Positions 1 through 8,530 are shown, counted from the stretch's first letter. The stretch is DNA of 64,000 bases from Oleispira sp963851095 (GCA_963851095.1 CAWKOX010000033.1:186001-250000), one strand, 5' to 3'. The notes: generated from the letters alone by a model not told the origin. Translations and numbers: made by a program.

Positions 1-104
1 TCACGAGTGACGGTTTCACCTGCCAAGGCGAAAAGGCTGATCATTTTTGAATCGCTAAAGTCAAAGGTATAGCGAATGCGGCGTAATACATCGTTATTAG
101 TCAC
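1..104 (-). CDS. DUF1456 family protein, YehS-like (N-terminal part only)
   Basis: The gene enters from the left edge; only its first 34 codons are here. Translation from a GTG at 104-102 gives MTNNDVLRRIRYTFDFSDSK followed by MISLFALAGETVTR. The beginning (NND-LR-RY, then an acidic stretch with KM-) resembles the first repeat of DUF1456/YehS proteins, small conserved proteins of unknown role. The GTG was chosen because the only ATG upstream in the same region is followed at once by a stop. The recognition rests on a short stretch from memory, so it is likely but not certain. Confidence 0.6.
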   Translation of the reverse strand, partial: MTNNDVLRRIRYTFDFSDSKMISLFALAGETVTR

Positions 105-203
105 GGGGTTATTCTCAAGAAGTCATATATAGATGGTTAATAGGGTAATTCTAGCAGGTTTGGTATTTATTATTGAGGTAAATCTGTAACTCGCTCACCG
201 AGG

Positions 204-237
204 CACTAGAATCAATCCGTGCTGGTTGATTCTAGTG
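204..237. terminator. Perfect 12-bp hairpin between yehS-like and tag-like genes
   Basis: Bases 204-215 (CACTAGAATCAA) pair perfectly with 226-237 around a 10-base loop. It lies downstream of the minus-strand glycosylase gene, so it could end that transcript, but no clear T-run follows on the minus strand. It may be a factor-assisted terminator or just a stable hairpin. Confidence 0.4.
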
Positions 238-295
238 ATCTTTATTCATTTAGAGACTGATTCTAAGACTTATTCTAAGACCAGTGCATTCTAGG

Positions 296-979
296 TCACA
301 CGACGTTATCACCGACACTGTATGAAATGGTCTGGCTTATCTCCTGTAACGATAATCCACTTTCTTGCTGCATTTGATTAAAAAAATCTTGAGCGGCGTT
401 CAAGGATTTTTTCGTTTGCAGGCCGCCATCAATAATTTCATTGGCACGTAAATACGCCTCAACATCTCGCGACAGTAAAAATGTATCTTTACCCAGCATA
501 CGCAGAGTATAAGCACCGGTATTGCCTCCTAAGCGAGCACCGTGCTTTTTAAGCCAAGCCCACAAGCCAATGATGTCATCCGTTGGCCATTCAGCGACTA
601 GCTGGTGGAACGGTTTACCTGCATCTTTCGCCGCGAAATGGATCATTGATGCGTTAGCGGGGATCGTTTTTACCTTGTTGTAATTTCTGACGATGCGCTC
701 ATCGGATGATTTTTCTTCAAGCATTTCAGGGGGCATCATCAATAATTTTTTGATATTGAAATCCCAGAAGACTTCACGAAAGCCAGGCCATTTTTTATCG
801 ATAACAGACCAGTAAAATCCACTTTGAAAAATTTTACGGGTAAATTCTTCTAACCACTCATCATCGGATATTTTCATCAGCTGCTTTGTGGTTAACGGCT
901 TATGCACAATAGACGCTAGCGCTGCTTTGCCACCTTTACGCTTGGCTGCACGTTGTTGGATGTCGTAGAACGTTTCCAT
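296..979 (-). CDS. DNA-3-methyladenine glycosylase I family protein (Tag-like)
   Basis: Translation from ATG 979 gives a 227-residue protein beginning METFYDIQQRAAKRKGG. The central block, with DDEWLEEFTRKIFQSGFYW, a run of bulky residues WPGFREVFWDF, and the later KHGARLGGNTGAYTLR segment, fits the Adenine_glyco (Tag, COG2818) family, which removes alkylated bases from DNA by a helix-hairpin-helix fold. The frame stays open 26 codons further upstream, but that extension is not Tag-like and ATG 979 matches homologue starts. Classic Tag zinc ligands (Cys/His at the N and C termini) are not apparent, so this is a divergent branch of the family rather than a textbook Tag. It is followed by a hairpin and preceded by the dapD terminator. 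Confidence 0.75.
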   Translation of the reverse strand: METFYDIQQRAAKRKGGKAALASIVHKPLTTKQLMKISDDEWLEEFTRKIFQSGFYWSVIDKKWPGFREVFWDFNIKKLLMMPPEMLEEKSSDERIVRNYNKVKTIPANASMIHFAAKDAGKPFHQLVAEWPTDDIIGLWAWLKKHGARLGGNTGAYTLRMLGKDTFLLSRDVEAYLRANEIIDGGLQTKKSLNAAQDFFNQMQQESGLSLQEISQTISYSVGDNVV

Positions 980-1059
980 GAGGTTTCCGGGATGAGAGTA
1001 GTGAACTAGGGATGGGGGGAGTTTAATCGAATGGTGAAAAACTAAGACAAGATACAAGC

Positions 1060-1089
1060 ATTCACCACGGAGTGCACTCCGTGGTGAAT
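1060..1089 (-). terminator. 30-bp perfect palindrome after dapD
   Basis: Bases 1060-1089 read the same on both strands (arms with CACCACGGAGTG / CACTCCGTGGTG). It starts 11 bases beyond the dapD stop on the minus strand. A weak T-rich tract follows on that strand (TGCTTGTATCTTGT). It is most simply the dapD terminator, although a perfect palindrome could also bind a dimeric protein. Confidence 0.6.
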
Positions 1090-1100
1090 CGCTTTTGGTC

Positions 1101-2126
1101 TTAGTTGTTCGCGTGCAGCTCTTCGTTCAACTGAATCGCAGACTTGTTTGTCACACATTCAACTGCGCCAGAGATAGAGTTACGACGGAAAAGAAGATCC
1201 GACTTACCTGCTAAATCACGGCCTTTCACAGTTTCTACAACATTCTTAGCATCGTCTAAGACCAGAATCTTAGTACCGGCTGTAATGTACAAACCAGATT
1301 CGATGGTGCAACGATCGCCCATTGGGATACCGGTACCGGCGTTAGCGCCTAATAAGCAGTTTTCGCCCACAGAAATAATGATGTTACCACCGCCAGAAAG
1401 CGTGCCCATAGTCGAGCAACCGCCGCCTAGGTCAGAACCGTTACCAACAACAACACCAGCAGAAATACGACCTTCAACCATAGAAACACCCAACGTTCCG
1501 GCGTTAAAGTTAACGAAGCCTTCGTGCATTACGGTTGTGCCTTCACCAATGTGTGCGCCTAAACGAACACGAGCGGTATGCGCAATACGAACGCCGCTTG
1601 GTACAACGTAGTCAGTCATGCGTGGGAATTTATCCACAGAATTGACGCTTAGTAGTTCGCCTTTTAAACGTGCTTGTAACTGTGCTTCTGGCAATTCAGC
1701 TAGGTCGATTGCGCCTAGGTTTGTCCAAGCAACGTTTGGTAATAGGCCAAACATACCATCTAGGTTAATGCCGTGTGGCTTAACTAAACGGTGAGATAAT
1801 AAATGAAGCTTTAAATACACTTCAGGGGTAGAAGCCGACTGAGCATCAGATTCTAAAACCGTTACAACGACTGGCTTCTGACTTTCAGTACACGCGCGCG
1901 CTAGCTTAGCTTGTTCTGGTGCAACGGCTTCTAGTGCTGCTGCTAGGGCTTCTAGTTCACCGCCATCAACTTCAACAGCTTGGTTGCCACCTTCATAGCC
2001 GATAGCATCTTTTGCCGCAGCAATGATGTCAGCGCTTGGCTGAAAAAGAGGGGCTTGGTAATAAACTTCTAACCATTCGCCTTTTGCGTTTTTTGTGCCT
2101 AAGCCAATAGCAAATGCAGTGCTCAT
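1101..2126 (-). CDS. dapD: 2,3,4,5-tetrahydropyridine-2,6-dicarboxylate N-succinyltransferase
   Basis: DapD transfers succinyl from succinyl-CoA to tetrahydrodipicolinate in the succinylase branch of lysine and diaminopimelate synthesis (cytoplasm). The 341-residue length and the N terminus MSTAFAIGLGTKNAKGEWLE are of the long Pseudomonas/actinobacterial DapD type rather than the 274-residue E. coli type. Residues about 180-290 form a left-handed beta-helix of imperfect hexapeptide repeats, including the segments HEGFVNFNAGTLG (201-213) and NGSDLGGGCSTMGTLSGGG (229-247). The yffB gene lies 59 bases upstream on the same strand, the arrangement usual in Pseudomonas. A palindromic terminator follows. 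Confidence 0.95.
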   Translation of the reverse strand: MSTAFAIGLGTKNAKGEWLEVYYQAPLFQPSADIIAAAKDAIGYEGGNQAVEVDGGELEALAAALEAVAPEQAKLARACTESQKPVVVTVLESDAQSASTPEVYLKLHLLSHRLVKPHGINLDGMFGLLPNVAWTNLGAIDLAELPEAQLQARLKGELLSVNSVDKFPRMTDYVVPSGVRIAHTARVRLGAHIGEGTTVMHEGFVNFNAGTLGVSMVEGRISAGVVVGNGSDLGGGCSTMGTLSGGGNIIISVGENCLLGANAGTGIPMGDRCTIESGLYITAGTKILVLDDAKNVVETVKGRDLAGKSDLLFRRNSISGAVECVTNKSAIQLNEELHANN

Positions 2127-2185
2127 AATAAAATCCTTACTTTAAAAAGTGAATAAAAAGGGTGAATAAATAGAAAACAGGTTAA

Positions 2186-2536
2186 TTAGGAATTAACAAA
2201 ATCCTGATAATCTTCGGCTTTAAAGCCTAATAATTTGTTACTTGCATCATCTACCAATAATGGGCGTTTGATGATGGAAGTATTCTCTAACATGATCTCG
2301 ATAGCAGACGCTTGGTCGATAGAGTCTTTAACGTCTTCAGGAAGCTTGCGCCAAGTGGTTCCGCGCTTATTAATTAATGCTTCCCAACCTAAGTCTGCGA
2401 CCCAAGAATCTAGAGCTTCTGCAGTTAGCCCGTCTTTTTTATAATCGTGAAACTGGTAATCAATACCTTCCGCTTCTAGCCACTTGCGGGCTTTCTTAAT
2501 GGTATCGCAGTTCTTAATGCCAAACATTGTGATCAT
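2186..2536 (-). CDS. yffB: ArsC/Spx-family protein YffB
   Basis: This is a 116-residue thioredoxin-fold protein of the arsenate reductase-related family. The start MITMFGIKNCDTIKKARKWL, the LGWEALINKRGTTWRKL segment and the IIKRPLL motif closely follow E. coli YffB. Only one N-terminal cysteine is present (NCDT), in the place of the ArsC nucleophile. YffB proteins have been linked to glutathione-dependent thiol chemistry, but their substrate is not settled. It is probably cotranscribed with dapD downstream; the link is positional and no functional reason is visible. Confidence 0.88.
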   Translation of the reverse strand: MITMFGIKNCDTIKKARKWLEAEGIDYQFHDYKKDGLTAEALDSWVADLGWEALINKRGTTWRKLPEDVKDSIDQASAIEIMLENTSIIKRPLLVDDASNKLLGFKAEDYQDFVNS

Positions 2537-2683
2537 AATTGCCCTTGTTGCGCCTGGTGAGCTGCTGGATATGAAAATTGGATCGGTATATTAACAAAAT
2601 GTGATCTGTTTTTCACACATTGAGTATTGTGTTTACCCTATTAATGAAAATACACTAGCGTTATTATTGTTTTTATTCGTTAT

Positions 2684-3361
2684 ATGAATTTTAAAAGAGT
2701 TCTGCTGTTAATGCGTAAGCTTGTTTTATTTCTGTTTTTTTCTGCTCTATTTCTGTTGTATCCCTGTATCAGCGATTCGCCAATTGTGGAACGCATTACG
2801 ACAGGAGAAGTACTTAAAAGTGCCAAAAACTTCTTTGCGTTTGAACAGTCTGCTAGCCATGAAAATATACCAAGTGATATCCAAAATAAGAATCGTGGCT
2901 TGCTAAACGATCATCCAGCAAAGAATGCGAGTGAACATCGGGAAAAAGCTGCTGTAGAAATCGCTGAAGGCAATGCCGAAGATAGTCAAGATGATAGTAC
3001 TGAAAATAGTGCTGAAAGTAGCACCGAAGACCGTCACGAAAGCCTTGAAGTAAGTGCAGGTGAAGGGAGTTTAAATGCCACGTTCGAACCTGTAGCAGAA
3101 GCGCCCAAAAGACTGCTCGACCTAACTCTGCCTCAATTAGTTGACGATGTGCTTGATATAAAAATCTTCAAGTATGAATATAAAAGTATGCTACCTAATC
3201 TGTTCACGCCTAAGACGGTTGAAGAGGAGAGGGACAGAACGTCTTTTGGTGGCCGAATCTTAATGGAAGAAGGATTTGAAGATCGGGAAGAATATCGTTT
3301 ACAGGATATTCGTGGGTCAATTGAAGGCGCTGAATTGACCCTTGAGGTAAAAACAAACTAG
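2684..3361 (+). CDS. Secreted or membrane-anchored acidic protein of unknown function
   Basis: The 225-residue product is not recognised. It begins with a basic, hydrophobic segment (about residues 1-28, ending near a cysteine) that should act as a signal peptide or membrane anchor. Residues about 80-125 are a low-complexity stretch rich in Glu, Ser, Asn and Asp (NAEDSQDDSTENSAESSTED). The C-terminal 80 residues look folded, with the segments LDLTLPQLVDDVLDI and FGGRILMEEGFEDREEYRL. ATG 2684 has no good ribosome binding site; ATG 2711, just before the hydrophobic stretch, is an alternative with a weak GAG upstream. The gene converges with the LysR gene, the two stops being 1 base apart. Confidence 0.65.
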   Translation: MNFKRVLLLMRKLVLFLFFSALFLLYPCISDSPIVERITTGEVLKSAKNFFAFEQSASHENIPSDIQNKNRGLLNDHPAKNASEHREKAAVEIAEGNAEDSQDDSTENSAESSTEDRHESLEVSAGEGSLNATFEPVAEAPKRLLDLTLPQLVDDVLDIKIFKYEYKSMLPNLFTPKTVEEERDRTSFGGRILMEEGFEDREEYRLQDIRGSIEGAELTLEVKTN

Positions 3362-3362
3362 C

Positions 3363-4244
3363 TTAGTTAGCTGCTAAGCATAGCGCCATCCATTGCTCAA
3401 TACCGGCGCTGCGGAATTTTTGTTGGTGTAAAATAAAATAGAACTGTCTCTCAAAGTTGCGCTGCGGCACTGAGAGGCGCACCAAACTACCGCGTTTAAA
3501 TGCATCTTCTAACGTTATCTGTGATAAACAGCCAATTCCTAAATTCGCTTCAACCGCGCGCTTAATTGCTTCGGTATGCTGCAGCTCATGAGCAATGGTG
3601 AGGTTTGGCAGAATGCCATGCATCGCGCGCTCAAACGCTTGGCGGGTACCAGAACCTGCTTCACGCAAAATCCATTGAGCAGCGATTAGGTCTTCATCAT
3701 TGATGCTCTCTTTATTAGCCAGGGGATGGTTGGGGCTACAGAAAACGGCGAGCTCATCATCACGCCATGGAATAACCTCTAAATCAGAATGTTGTAACTC
3801 CCCCTCAATCAAGCCAATGTCCAAATCAAAATTCAATACCTTCTGGCTGATACTGGCCGTATTGGCTACTTCGAGGCTGATATTCGCGTTGGGCTGCTGA
3901 CGCATCATGTCGGCCATGATATTGACCGCAAGGTAGTTACCAATCGACAAGGTTGCGCCAATTTTTAAATGCCCCGCGTCGGCATGTTTTAACAGGGTTT
4001 GCTCTAAATCCGCCGCTTGGGCCAATAAACTTTCCGCCTTAGGGCGAATCAGACGCCCTTGCTCATTTAACTGTAAGCGCTTACCAATACGATCAAACAG
4101 CTGAACATCGAACTGCTGCTCTAATTCTTTTAAGGCAGAACTGGCTGCACTCTGGGAGAGATTCAATGCTTGTGCAGCCTTACTAACATTCTGCTGGTGG
4201 GCAATGCCCAGAAAGACTTCAAGTTGGCGAAGGGTATAGCGCAT
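3363..4244 (-). CDS. finR: LysR-type transcriptional regulator, FinR-like
   Basis: This 293-residue protein has an N-terminal winged helix-turn-helix (residues about 1-60, with NVSKAAQALNLSQSAASSAL as recognition segment) and a LysR substrate-binding domain (about 88-290). It is divergent from fpr, the same arrangement as PA3398 (finR)-PA3397 (fpr) in Pseudomonas, where FinR activates fpr under superoxide or sulfur-related stress (established for P. putida). The symbol rests on that synteny plus family membership. The 173-base shared upstream region holds a dyad at 4272-4290 that could be its site. Confidence 0.8.
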   Translation of the reverse strand: MRYTLRQLEVFLGIAHQQNVSKAAQALNLSQSAASSALKELEQQFDVQLFDRIGKRLQLNEQGRLIRPKAESLLAQAADLEQTLLKHADAGHLKIGATLSIGNYLAVNIMADMMRQQPNANISLEVANTASISQKVLNFDLDIGLIEGELQHSDLEVIPWRDDELAVFCSPNHPLANKESINDEDLIAAQWILREAGSGTRQAFERAMHGILPNLTIAHELQHTEAIKRAVEANLGIGCLSQITLEDAFKRGSLVRLSVPQRNFERQFYFILHQQKFRSAGIEQWMALCLAAN

Positions 4245-4271
4245 GGTGATTCATTATCTTATATAGGTAAA

Positions 4272-4290
4272 ATCGATAAGTGTAATCGAT
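4272..4290. promoter_or_regulatory. Dyad in the finR-fpr divergent promoter region
   Basis: ATCGAT at 4272-4277 and ATCGAT at 4285-4290 form an interrupted palindrome with a 7-base spacer, 28 bases upstream of the finR start and about 130 bases upstream of fpr. LysR regulators usually bind T-N11-A dyads in such shared regions. Assignment to FinR is inference. Confidence 0.35.
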
Positions 4291-4417
4291 ATAATCTGTT
4301 TTTCTGATTAATAAGTCTAGGGTATTCTGGTATCAGTTAATAATTAATGACTTAAGGTCTAATTCAAAAGGCAAAGTCAAAATCAACAAGTCAAAATGAA
4401 AAAGAGTGAGGCAAGTC

Positions 4418-5191
4418 GTGAGCAAAATGATTCGTGAGACTGTCACCAAGGTACACCATTGGAATGACACACTGTTTAGCTTTAATACCACCCGTAATCA
4501 GGGCTTACGTTTCAAAAATGGCCACTTCACTATGATAGGGCTAGAGATTGATAATAAGCCATTATTGCGTGCCTACAGCATAGCCAGTGCTAACTATGAA
4601 GAAGAAATGGAATTCTTTAGTATTAAAGTGCAAGACGGCCCACTGACTAAGCATCTACAAAATTTAAAAGTAGGTGATGAAATTTTGGTAGGCACTAAGC
4701 CGGTAGGCACTTTGATTGCTGATCATTTATTGCCGGGTAAAAACTTGTACTTATTGAGTACAGGCACAGGTTTAGCACCTTTTATGAGCATCATTAAAGA
4801 TCCTGAAATTTATGAACAATTTGATAACGTCATTTTAACCCACGGCGTACGCGAAACGTCTGAATTGGCGTATCAGCACTTCATTGAAGAAGAACTGCCA
4901 AATAACGAATACTTTGGTGATGTTGTACGCCAAAAGTTGAAGTACTACCCAACAGTGACGCGTGAAGCCTTTCGTAATCAGGGACGTTTAACCGACTTGA
5001 TTGAAAGTGGAAAGTTATGTGCAGATCTAGGTTTGCCAGAAATTAACCTAGAACATGACCGCTTTATGTTGTGTGGTAGTCCAAGCATGCTGAAGGATTT
5101 CTGTGAGATTCTGGATAACCGCGGGTTTGAAGAAGCACGCCAAGGTGAACAGGGGCACTATGTGATTGAACGGGCTTTTGTTGAGAAGTAA
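4418..5191 (+). CDS. fpr: Ferredoxin--NADP(+) reductase
   Basis: Fpr passes electrons between NADPH and ferredoxin/flavodoxin, supplying Fe-S repair and oxidative-stress responses. The 257-residue protein has the FAD-binding motif RAYSIAS (51-57), the NADP-binding STGTGLAP (114-121) and ends in AFVEK, the C-terminal signature of the bacterial subclass I reductases of Pseudomonas type. The start is taken as GTG 4418 because GAGG at 4408-4411 sits 6 bases before it and MSKMIRETVTKVHHWNDTLF aligns with family N termini; a GTG at 4406 in the same frame overlaps that Shine-Dalgarno. It is divergent from the finR-like regulator. Confidence 0.93.
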   Translation: MSKMIRETVTKVHHWNDTLFSFNTTRNQGLRFKNGHFTMIGLEIDNKPLLRAYSIASANYEEEMEFFSIKVQDGPLTKHLQNLKVGDEILVGTKPVGTLIADHLLPGKNLYLLSTGTGLAPFMSIIKDPEIYEQFDNVILTHGVRETSELAYQHFIEEELPNNEYFGDVVRQKLKYYPTVTREAFRNQGRLTDLIESGKLCADLGLPEINLEHDRFMLCGSPSMLKDFCEILDNRGFEEARQGEQGHYVIERAFVEK

Positions 5192-5217
5192 ATGACCCTT
5201 ATTTTTATGACATGGAG

Positions 5218-5598
5218 TTAATTCCTAATTGTGTAATTATCTAAGTATGTGCACTGGATTTTGACATCCCAGGGAGCATAAATATTTATAAAAGATAAAC
5301 CAGGCATAACACCATTCATTACGGTATCAACCGCGAAAGTTGTTAAGCCTGCTTTGACCCCAAATTCAACGGTCACTTTCTTCCATGGCTGACCATGGCA
5401 ACTTTCATAAAGATTAACAGGGTAGCTTATTTCGACCATGCCATTAAGCGCCGTATCGTGCCAATGAGAATACCTTTTAAGTTTTGTATTAACTTTATCT
5501 GTTGTTTTTTGAGTGAAATGCATTGTGCTACATCCCGTAATAAATAATATTATGAAAGATGATGTTAGAATTTTGAAAACAGAGATGTCATTATTCAT
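5218..5598 (-). CDS. Bor-like lipoprotein with conserved C-terminal motif
   Basis: The 126-residue product (from ATG 5598) has a signal peptide with lipobox FITGC and should be a lipoprotein. After the lipobox cysteine it has two further cysteines, one in YESCHGQPW and one at the end of FINIYAPWDVKIQC. That last motif parallels LFIYAPRTAKVWC in the preceding gene and recalls the C-terminal GIYTP-ARVYC of lambda Bor/Iss lipoproteins, which are associated with serum resistance. The start was chosen because ATG 5598 overlaps the stop of the upstream gene (ATGAATAA), suggesting translational coupling; six further codons upstream are open. Function is unknown. Confidence 0.7.
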   Translation of the reverse strand: MNNDISVFKILTSSFIILFITGCSTMHFTQKTTDKVNTKLKRYSHWHDTALNGMVEISYPVNLYESCHGQPWKKVTVEFGVKAGLTTFAVDTVMNGVMPGLSFINIYAPWDVKIQCTYLDNYTIRN

Positions 5599-5923
5599 AG
5601 GTAGGTATCTCTTCACACCAAACTTTTGCTGTTCTTGGGGCGTATATAAATAGGGTGAAAAATCCTCGAATCCAATCGGATGATGTCATTACAGCTTGCA
5701 TTTGTTCAACTCTCCGATCTCCACAAACGTCACTGGTATTAATTTCGTATTCTCCCATTAATCCCCAAAAATAATACTCCTTACTATCGCTATAATCTGG
5801 AGCTCCTACTTCTTTAGGTCCGCCATAAGGGCGCATGGTTACACTTGAACAGGCTGATAGCAAAAAAACACAAAATAGTAGGCTGCATTTTTTGATCTGA
5901 CTCTTTATTATATTTTTATACAT
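5591..5923 (-). CDS. Bor-like lipoprotein
   Basis: This 110-residue protein has a basic N terminus, a hydrophobic segment and the lipobox LLSAC, so it should be exported and lipid-modified. The body carries TSDVCGDRRVEQMQAV and, near the C terminus, WIRGFFTLFIYAPRTAKVWC. The arrangement of one central cysteine and one at the end of an IY-[AT]-P motif matches the Bor/Iss lipoprotein family (Lambda_Bor), a resemblance made from memory. It lies 21 bases behind the sensor kinase gene on the same strand and overlaps the start of a paralogue, so the two are probably the last genes of the regulatory operon. Confidence 0.7.
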   Translation of the reverse strand: MYKNIIKSQIKKCSLLFCVFLLSACSSVTMRPYGGPKEVGAPDYSDSKEYYFWGLMGEYEINTSDVCGDRRVEQMQAVMTSSDWIRGFFTLFIYAPRTAKVWCEEIPTYE

Positions 5924-5944
5924 ATCTAACTAACTTAAATGAAA

Positions 5945-7306
5945 TTAATCATGGATTATTGTTTGTGTCTTAAAAGATATTTTAAAGCAAGCGCCACCTA
6001 AAATAGAATCAGAAATATGAATGCTAGCTTGATAAGCATCTAATATCTCCTTAACGAGTGCCAAGCCCATTCCTTGTCCCGCTTCTACTGTATCTAGACG
6101 TATGCCTCGTTGCAATATTACATCTCTTTGTAAGGCTGGAATACCAAGGCCGTCATCTAAAAAATATAGCTCAAGGTTATTGTCAGAACTACAGATCTTT
6201 ATCGCAACAGTACTTTTGCAATATTTACAGGCATTATCAGTTAAGTTTCCGAGTACCTCAATTAGATCATTTTCATCACCCTGAAAATAACACTCTTTAT
6301 CTATAGTTAATTTAATTGAGATATCTTTTTCAGCATATACTTTGGACATTGCATCAATAATAGAGTTGATTATTGGGGATATAGGGACCCTATGGATAAG
6401 TAGACCTTGGAGGCCATGTACAGCACGTTGAAGTTGGTAGCGAATAGTGCTCGTCATTTTATTGACTTGGGATTGCAAGTAATGGTGGTCTTCTCTATTA
6501 ATATTTTTTTTGTATATGATTCCTTGTATAACACTTATGGGTGTTTTTAAACTATGAGATAGGTCGGCAAGGGAGTTTCGATAGCGATCACGTTGATTTT
6601 TTTCAATTTTCAAAAGATGATTCAGGTTTGAGGTTAGTGGGCGAAGCTCACTTGGATAATTATCAGCCAGCATGTGTTTATTTCCCATTTGAATATCTTT
6701 TAAATCGATACTTAACTGGTGTAAAGGTTTTAATCCCCAACGTAAAATAATTAATTGCATTATAAATAAAAAAATAGCGGCAGAGCATAAAAGAATAATA
6801 AGTGTATTTTTATATTCTTTGAGATCATTATTAATAGTTTTAATATTCTCAATAAGTAGAATATTAAAGATATTTTCTATTCCGCTTTCTGCTTCTCCGC
6901 CTAAGGAAACGCCGTATCGAGCTATAAATAATTCTTCATTAGCATTTTTAGCAAGGCTGTACTGCCATTGGCCTACAGTTATTGGCGAAGGTGAGAAGTT
7001 GGGGAGATTTTTTGCCGATATCGAGGCCCATATACGCTGATGTTTTTCATTCAATATTATGGCATATATCCCCGAATTAGGTAGGTTGAAAAGTTGATGT
7101 GAAATCTTTTCATCAAGTAATAGTTGGTTATTCTGAAACTCAATCTGTGCAAGAATACTATAGCTATGTACTTTTAATCGTTCTTTTAGTGCTTTAGTTT
7201 GGACAACTGAGAAAAATTCCATTAATAAAAAACCACCGCTGATTGCTAGAGAAATCAGTATGATAAACGTTATTAATAATAATCGGACTTTCAATGAATT
7301 CAGCAT
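5945..7306 (-). CDS. Sensor histidine kinase, PhoQ-like architecture
   Basis: The 453-residue protein is an inner-membrane kinase. Membrane segments lie at about 8-32 and 168-188, with a periplasmic sensor of about 135 residues between them. The phosphorylated histidine is H251 in LSHSLKTP. The ATPase domain shows the N-box (LTDNACKY around 355-363), G1 DDGLG (384-388) and G2 GQGMGLAL (410-417). The kinase follows its response regulator by 3 bases. The order PepSY protein, response regulator, kinase is common for PhoP/PhoQ-like systems sensing cations, peptides or envelope conditions; the actual signal cannot be read from sequence. The periplasmic part lacks an obvious acidic patch like that of enteric PhoQ. 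Confidence 0.9.
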   Translation of the reverse strand: MLNSLKVRLLLITFIILISLAISGGFLLMEFFSVVQTKALKERLKVHSYSILAQIEFQNNQLLLDEKISHQLFNLPNSGIYAIILNEKHQRIWASISAKNLPNFSPSPITVGQWQYSLAKNANEELFIARYGVSLGGEAESGIENIFNILLIENIKTINNDLKEYKNTLIILLCSAAIFLFIMQLIILRWGLKPLHQLSIDLKDIQMGNKHMLADNYPSELRPLTSNLNHLLKIEKNQRDRYRNSLADLSHSLKTPISVIQGIIYKKNINREDHHYLQSQVNKMTSTIRYQLQRAVHGLQGLLIHRVPISPIINSIIDAMSKVYAEKDISIKLTIDKECYFQGDENDLIEVLGNLTDNACKYCKSTVAIKICSSDNNLELYFLDDGLGIPALQRDVILQRGIRLDTVEAGQGMGLALVKEILDAYQASIHISDSILGGACFKISFKTQTIIHD

Positions 7307-7309
7307 ATT

Positions 7310-7981
7310 TTAAAAAGACGCATTAAATTGATAGCCTCGGCCTCGAAGCGTTATTATTGGATTAACCCCCTCACTGTTCACTAATTTCTTTCGTAAACGT
7401 GCAACCAATACTTCTACAACATTACTGTCACGATCAAAATCTTGCTCATATAAGTATTCTGTTAAGCGTTTTTTTGAAATAACCTCAGTTGGGCGCCGCA
7501 TCATGTATTCGAGAATTTTGTACTCAAAGGCGGTTAGGTCGATTTTTTTATCTAAAAGGGTAACTAGCTGACTTTCTATGTTAAGTGTAATTGGACCTAC
7601 CGTTAATTGTGCAGAATAGCCAGTGGCTCTTCTTAATAATGCTCGACTTCTGGCTACCAGTTCTTCTATATGGAAAGGTTTTTCCATATAGTCGTCAGCG
7701 CCAGATTCAAGCCCCTCTACTTTTGCTTTCCAACCACCGCGTGCAGTCAGTATCAGGATGGGAAATTGACAGCCTTCATTTCTTAACCGGCTGATTAATT
7801 CTATGCCATTAATTTTGGGTAGGCCAATGTCTATAATTGCTAAGTCAAAGTCATATTCACTTGCTTGATAATAACCCTCAAGGCCATCATTTGCTTTTTG
7901 GCAAGAATACCCTTCAGCTGATAAACCATCTAATAGATGTTGTTGTAAGTTGAGGTCGTCTTCAATAACTAGAATTTTCAT
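7310..7981 (-). CDS. OmpR-family response regulator, PhoP/PmrA-like
   Basis: The 223-residue protein has a receiver domain with the acidic pocket E7-D8-D9, phosphoacceptor D51 (AIIDIGLP), T78 and K100 (EKPF), then a winged-helix output domain from about 125 to 223 with the typical TAFEYKILEYMMRRPTEVIS and RGRGYQF segments. It should bind tandem direct repeats with 11-base spacing. Such repeats occur upstream of the operon at 8531-8547 and 8573-8589. Its start overlaps the end of the PepSY gene by 4 bases (ATGA), so the three genes are cotranscribed. Confidence 0.92.
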   Translation of the reverse strand: MKILVIEDDLNLQQHLLDGLSAEGYSCQKANDGLEGYYQASEYDFDLAIIDIGLPKINGIELISRLRNEGCQFPILILTARGGWKAKVEGLESGADDYMEKPFHIEELVARSRALLRRATGYSAQLTVGPITLNIESQLVTLLDKKIDLTAFEYKILEYMMRRPTEVISKKRLTEYLYEQDFDRDSNVVEVLVARLRKKLVNSEGVNPIITLRGRGYQFNASF

Positions 7982-8469
7982 TGTTTAGCCTCATTCATAT
8001 TTATGGGTATCTTTGGGAGGGTAAATAATTGACCACTAAAAGCATGAACAGTAAAAACAGAAACGGTTCCATTATCAGATAGTAGTTTTATTTTATAGTG
8101 CGGAGGAGGTCCAGTTTGAAATTGATTACGTAAGATTTTTCCTGGAAATTTTTCTAAAACAGAGTTTGTAGCATGTTGCGCAGTAATTATCTGTGGATTG
8201 GAAGGGGTTTTTGTCGGGCGTATTTGACTGTTAGATTCTTGATGAATTTCGCGTTCAATCCATTGAGTGAATGGAGAAAAGATACTTTCTATCCATTTTG
8301 TTGAGGGTGCAATTTTTTTCTCTACCCAGCCTTCTTCAACTGAATCATTAATTGAGCTGTTACTTTTGACGGGCACATCTGTATTCTCAGCCTGTAAATT
8401 ATAGGATGCTAGTAAGGTGCTTGTATAGAATATAAGAATACATAGCTTACATCCTCGGCTTTTTCTCAC
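7978..8469 (-). CDS. Secreted PepSY-like domain protein, first gene of the two-component operon
   Basis: This 163-residue protein has a signal peptide (about 1-27, ending NLQA). A Trp- and Ser-rich middle (WVEKKIAPSTKWIESIFSPF) leads into a C-terminal domain of about 60 residues, with ITAQHATNSVLEKFPGKIL, then HYKIKLLSDNGTVSVFTVHA and FSGQL. That helix-then-strands pattern fits PepSY/YpeB-type domains, often encoded next to PhoPQ-like systems where they may modulate the kinase in the periplasm. The start is GTG 8469; no ATG is better placed. The domain call is by pattern and of moderate certainty. Confidence 0.68.
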   Translation of the reverse strand: MRKSRGCKLCILIFYTSTLLASYNLQAENTDVPVKSNSSINDSVEEGWVEKKIAPSTKWIESIFSPFTQWIEREIHQESNSQIRPTKTPSNPQIITAQHATNSVLEKFPGKILRNQFQTGPPPHYKIKLLSDNGTVSVFTVHAFSGQLFTLPKIPINMNEAKQ

Positions 8470-8530
8470 AGTAGTATCGGTCTCGTTGTGGATTTACATT
8501 CAGGCATTGAAATTAAAATAAGAATAATAG

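Noticed and set aside
1144..1611. 155-residue plus-strand frame opposite dapD
   Set aside because: It is the antisense shadow of a well conserved gene and has no own features.
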